DNA of 64,000 bases from Loktanella gaetbuli (lineage in GTDB: Bacteria; Pseudomonadota; Alphaproteobacteria; Rhodobacterales; Rhodobacteraceae): NCBI RefSeq assembly GCF_020531945.1, contig NZ_JAJATZ010000004.1, forward strand, positions 186,001 through 250,000, given 5' to 3'. The position numbers and the translations under genes are program-made. The notes under the pieces were generated by a model. It worked only from the letters and a program-made list of their open reading frames with translations. It was not told where the DNA came from and ran no database searches. Below are positions 62,186 to 64,000 of this stretch, one piece after another. Numbering within the stretch: position 1 is the stretch's first letter; each line of letters begins with the position of its first letter.

Positions 62186-62207
62186 CCGAATTTTCGCGAA
62201 AATTCGG
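62186..62207. repeat. 22-base perfect palindrome beside repeat copy C
   Basis: CCGAATTTTCG (62186-62196) is followed directly by CGAAAATTCGG (62197-62207), a loopless perfect palindrome 17 bases beyond the thrS stop. It could be part of the terminator region for both sides or a separate repeat element. Confidence 0.7.
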
Positions 62208-62224
62208 CCCCCCTTGGCTAATGT

Positions 62225-64000
62225 TCAGCGCAGATCGGGCGGCGTCGCGTCGTCCTTGAGTGATGCGAGGATTGCGTGCAGATCTATCACCTGCGTCTGC
62301 TTTTCGCCCAGCCGCCGCACGGTAACGGTGCGTTCCTCGACTTCGCGCGCGCCCAGCGCGAGGATGACGGGCACCTTGCCGACTGAATGTTCGCGGACCT
62401 TGTAGTTGATCTTTTCGTTGCGCGTATCGGCCTCGGCGCGCACACCCGCCTTGCGCAACGCGGCCACGATCTCGGTCGCATAGTCGTCCGCGTCCGACAC
62501 GATGGTCGCGACGACCACCTGACGGGGGGCCAGCCAGAACGGCAGCTTGCCTGCGTGGCTCTCGATCAGGATACCGATGAACCGCTCGAACGATCCCAGC
62601 ACGGCGCGGTGCAGCATCACGGGGCGATGTTTGTCACCGTCCTGCGCGATGTAATTCGCATCCAGCCGTTCCGGCAGGTTGGGGTCAACTTGCAAGGTGC
62701 CGCATTGCCATTCACGTCCGATGGCGTCGGTCAGCGTGAATTCCAGCTTGGGGCCATAGAACGCGCCTTCACCTGGCAGCAGCTCGAAATCATAGCCCGC
62801 GGCCTGACAGGCATCGCCCAGCGCCTTCTCGACGCGGTCCCAGCTTTCGTCGCTCCCGATCCGCTTTTCGGGGCGGGTCGAAAGTTTGATCGTCCAGTTC
62901 TCGAACCCCAGATCAGCATAGACCGAGGCAAGCAGTTTGATGAATTTTTCCGTCTCGGCCACGATCTGGTCGTTGGTGCAGAAAATATGCCCGTCGTCCT
63001 GCGTGAAACCGCGCACGCGCATGATCCCGTGCAGCGCGCCCGATGGTTCATAGCGGTTGCACGACCCGAATTCCGCCATGCGCAGCGGCAGGTCGCGGTA
63101 GGATTTCAGACCTTGGTTGAACACCTGCACGTGGCAGGGGCAGTTCATCGGTTTTAGCGCGTTGACCGTCTTTTCGCGGGCGTGATCCTCGTCCACTTCG
63201 ACAATGAACATATGGTCCTGATAGTTGTCCCAGTGGCCGGATTTTTCCCACAGCACGCGGTTAACCACCTGCGGCGTGTTCACCTCGACATAATCGTCGG
63301 CGCGCTGTTTGCGGCGCATGTAGTCCTGCAATTCGGTGTAGATCGTCCAGCCGTTGGGGTGCCAGAACACCTGACCGGGGGCCTCTTCCTGCATGTGATA
63401 CAGGTCCATCTCGCGGCCCAGACGGCGGTGGTCGCGCTTGGCGGCTTCCTCCAGCATCGTCAGATGCGCCTTGAGGTCCTCTTTGTTGGTAAAGGCCACG
63501 CCGTAGATGCGTTGCAGCATCGCCCGGTCGCTGTCGCCGCGCCAATAGGCCCCTGCGATGGACATCAGACGCCAGGAATCGCCCGGCACCTGACCCGTGT
63601 TTTGCAAGTGCGGCCCCCTGCAGAGGTCCTGCCAGTCGCCGTGCCAATACATGCGCAGCGGCTCGTCGCCGGGGATGCTCTCGATCAGTTCGACCTTATA
63701 GGGCTCGCCCTTGTCGGTGTAGTGCTGGATCGCACGGTCGCGGTCCCAAACCTCTGTGCGAACGTCGTCTCGGGCGTTGATGATCTGTTTCATCTTGGCC
63801 TCGATCGTCGCCAGATCCTCCGGCGTGAACGGCTCTGCCCGGTCGAAATCGTAATACCAGCCGTCCTTGATCACCGGCCCGATGGTGACCTGCGTGTCTG
63901 GCCAGATCTCTTGGACCGCGCGCGCCATGATGTGTGCCAGGTCATGGCGCACAAGTTCCAGCGCGGGCTCGCGGTCCTTCATCGTGTTGATCGCGATATC
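62225..64000 (-). CDS. thrS: Threonyl-tRNA synthetase, N-terminus outside the window
   Basis: The last 591 residues of a class II synthetase charging tRNA-Thr; the frame is open to base 64000, so the N-terminal TGS domain and start lie beyond the window. Visible are the editing-domain segment RHDLAHIMARAVQEIW, motif 2 in FGSCNRYEPSGALHG then MRVRGFTQDDGHIFC, the zinc Cys in MNCPCHVQVF, motif 3 near HRAVLGSFERFIGILIE, and the anticodon-binding domain (VVVATIVSDADDYATEI). An ATG at 63982 is internal. Confidence 0.96.
   Translation of the reverse strand, partial: DIAINTMKDREPALELVRHDLAHIMARAVQEIWPDTQVTIGPVIKDGWYYDFDRAEPFTPEDLATIEAKMKQIINARDDVRTEVWDRDRAIQHYTDKGEPYKVELIESIPGDEPLRMYWHGDWQDLCRGPHLQNTGQVPGDSWRLMSIAGAYWRGDSDRAMLQRIYGVAFTNKEDLKAHLTMLEEAAKRDHRRLGREMDLYHMQEEAPGQVFWHPNGWTIYTELQDYMRRKQRADDYVEVNTPQVVNRVLWEKSGHWDNYQDHMFIVEVDEDHAREKTVNALKPMNCPCHVQVFNQGLKSYRDLPLRMAEFGSCNRYEPSGALHGIMRVRGFTQDDGHIFCTNDQIVAETEKFIKLLASVYADLGFENWTIKLSTRPEKRIGSDESWDRVEKALGDACQAAGYDFELLPGEGAFYGPKLEFTLTDAIGREWQCGTLQVDPNLPERLDANYIAQDGDKHRPVMLHRAVLGSFERFIGILIESHAGKLPFWLAPRQVVVATIVSDADDYATEIVAALRKAGVRAEADTRNEKINYKVREHSVGKVPVILALGAREVEERTVTVRRLGEKQTQVIDLHAILASLKDDATPPDLR

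Overview
The window reads as a chromosomal segment of a marine-type alphaproteobacterium of the Rhodobacteraceae (Roseobacter group). Support: uniformly GC-rich, tightly packed genes with many ATGA overlaps; an irr/fabA/fabB/fabI neighbourhood; an NDUFS4-type complex I subunit; a carnitine dehydrogenase-thioesterase fusion relative; a SoeABC-type sulfite dehydrogenase; and dispersed intergenic repeats of a kind I associate with this family. Genus cannot be fixed from sequence alone. No prophage, insertion sequence, CRISPR array or rRNA operon was seen.

Layout. 1-1769: end of a YejABEF-type peptide ABC transporter. 1788-5625: D,D-carboxypeptidase, then clpS-rsmC-SDR. 5626-10281: haem genes hemF, hemE and hemC with a SleB-type hydrolase and a PaiB-like protein. 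10278-11690: FAD oxidase, then a CAT-anticodon tRNA. 11954-25104: a galactoside regulon comprising mutarotase, GH42 beta-galactosidase, lactonase, KDPGal aldolase, KDGal kinase, SDR, GH36 alpha-galactosidase, a complete ABC importer and a divergent IclR regulator. 25178-32079: a sulfonate/sulfite module with SoeC, SoeB, a 45-residue membrane protein, SoeA, a TauE-type exporter and a taurine:pyruvate aminotransferase.

32366-40966: a broken NYN-domain gene, uvrB, an NDUFS4-like gene, two tandem CAP-domain lipoproteins, tRNA-Arg(TCT), an EamA transporter, a cupin, and a CdsA-like/PlsC-like phospholipid pair. 41050-42710: a YiaAB-like protein and a PspA gene split by an amber codon, next to a TetR gene with four matching operator palindromes. 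42777-48914: a catabolic operon (alpha/beta hydrolase, Ser/Thr dehydratase, PcaD-like, MFS, Zn-alcohol dehydrogenase) and an enolase-superfamily protein. 49041-54174: FKBP, fabI, fabB, two methyltransferase-like genes, fabA, and divergent irr. 54208-64000: FkbM-like methyltransferase, MltB-like transglycosylase, metG, Tas-like aldo/keto reductase, two lipoproteins, a degenerate dehydrogenase-thioesterase fusion, a frameshifted EamA pseudogene, and the 3'-part of thrS.

How it works together. The galactoside regulon would import galactosides, split alpha- and beta-linked forms, oxidise galactose and finish through a De Ley-Doudoroff route to pyruvate and glyceraldehyde 3-phosphate; the galactonate dehydratase is not in the cluster. 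The sulfonate module would deaminate taurine, oxidise sulfite at the membrane and export the anion; sulfoacetaldehyde acetyltransferase is not in view. The most unusual observations are two conserved genes each split by an in-frame TAG, the 45-residue membrane ORF locked into the soe operon with its C-terminus encoded by a dispersed repeat, the four-site TetR operator set, and several enzymes that have lost canonical catalytic residues.
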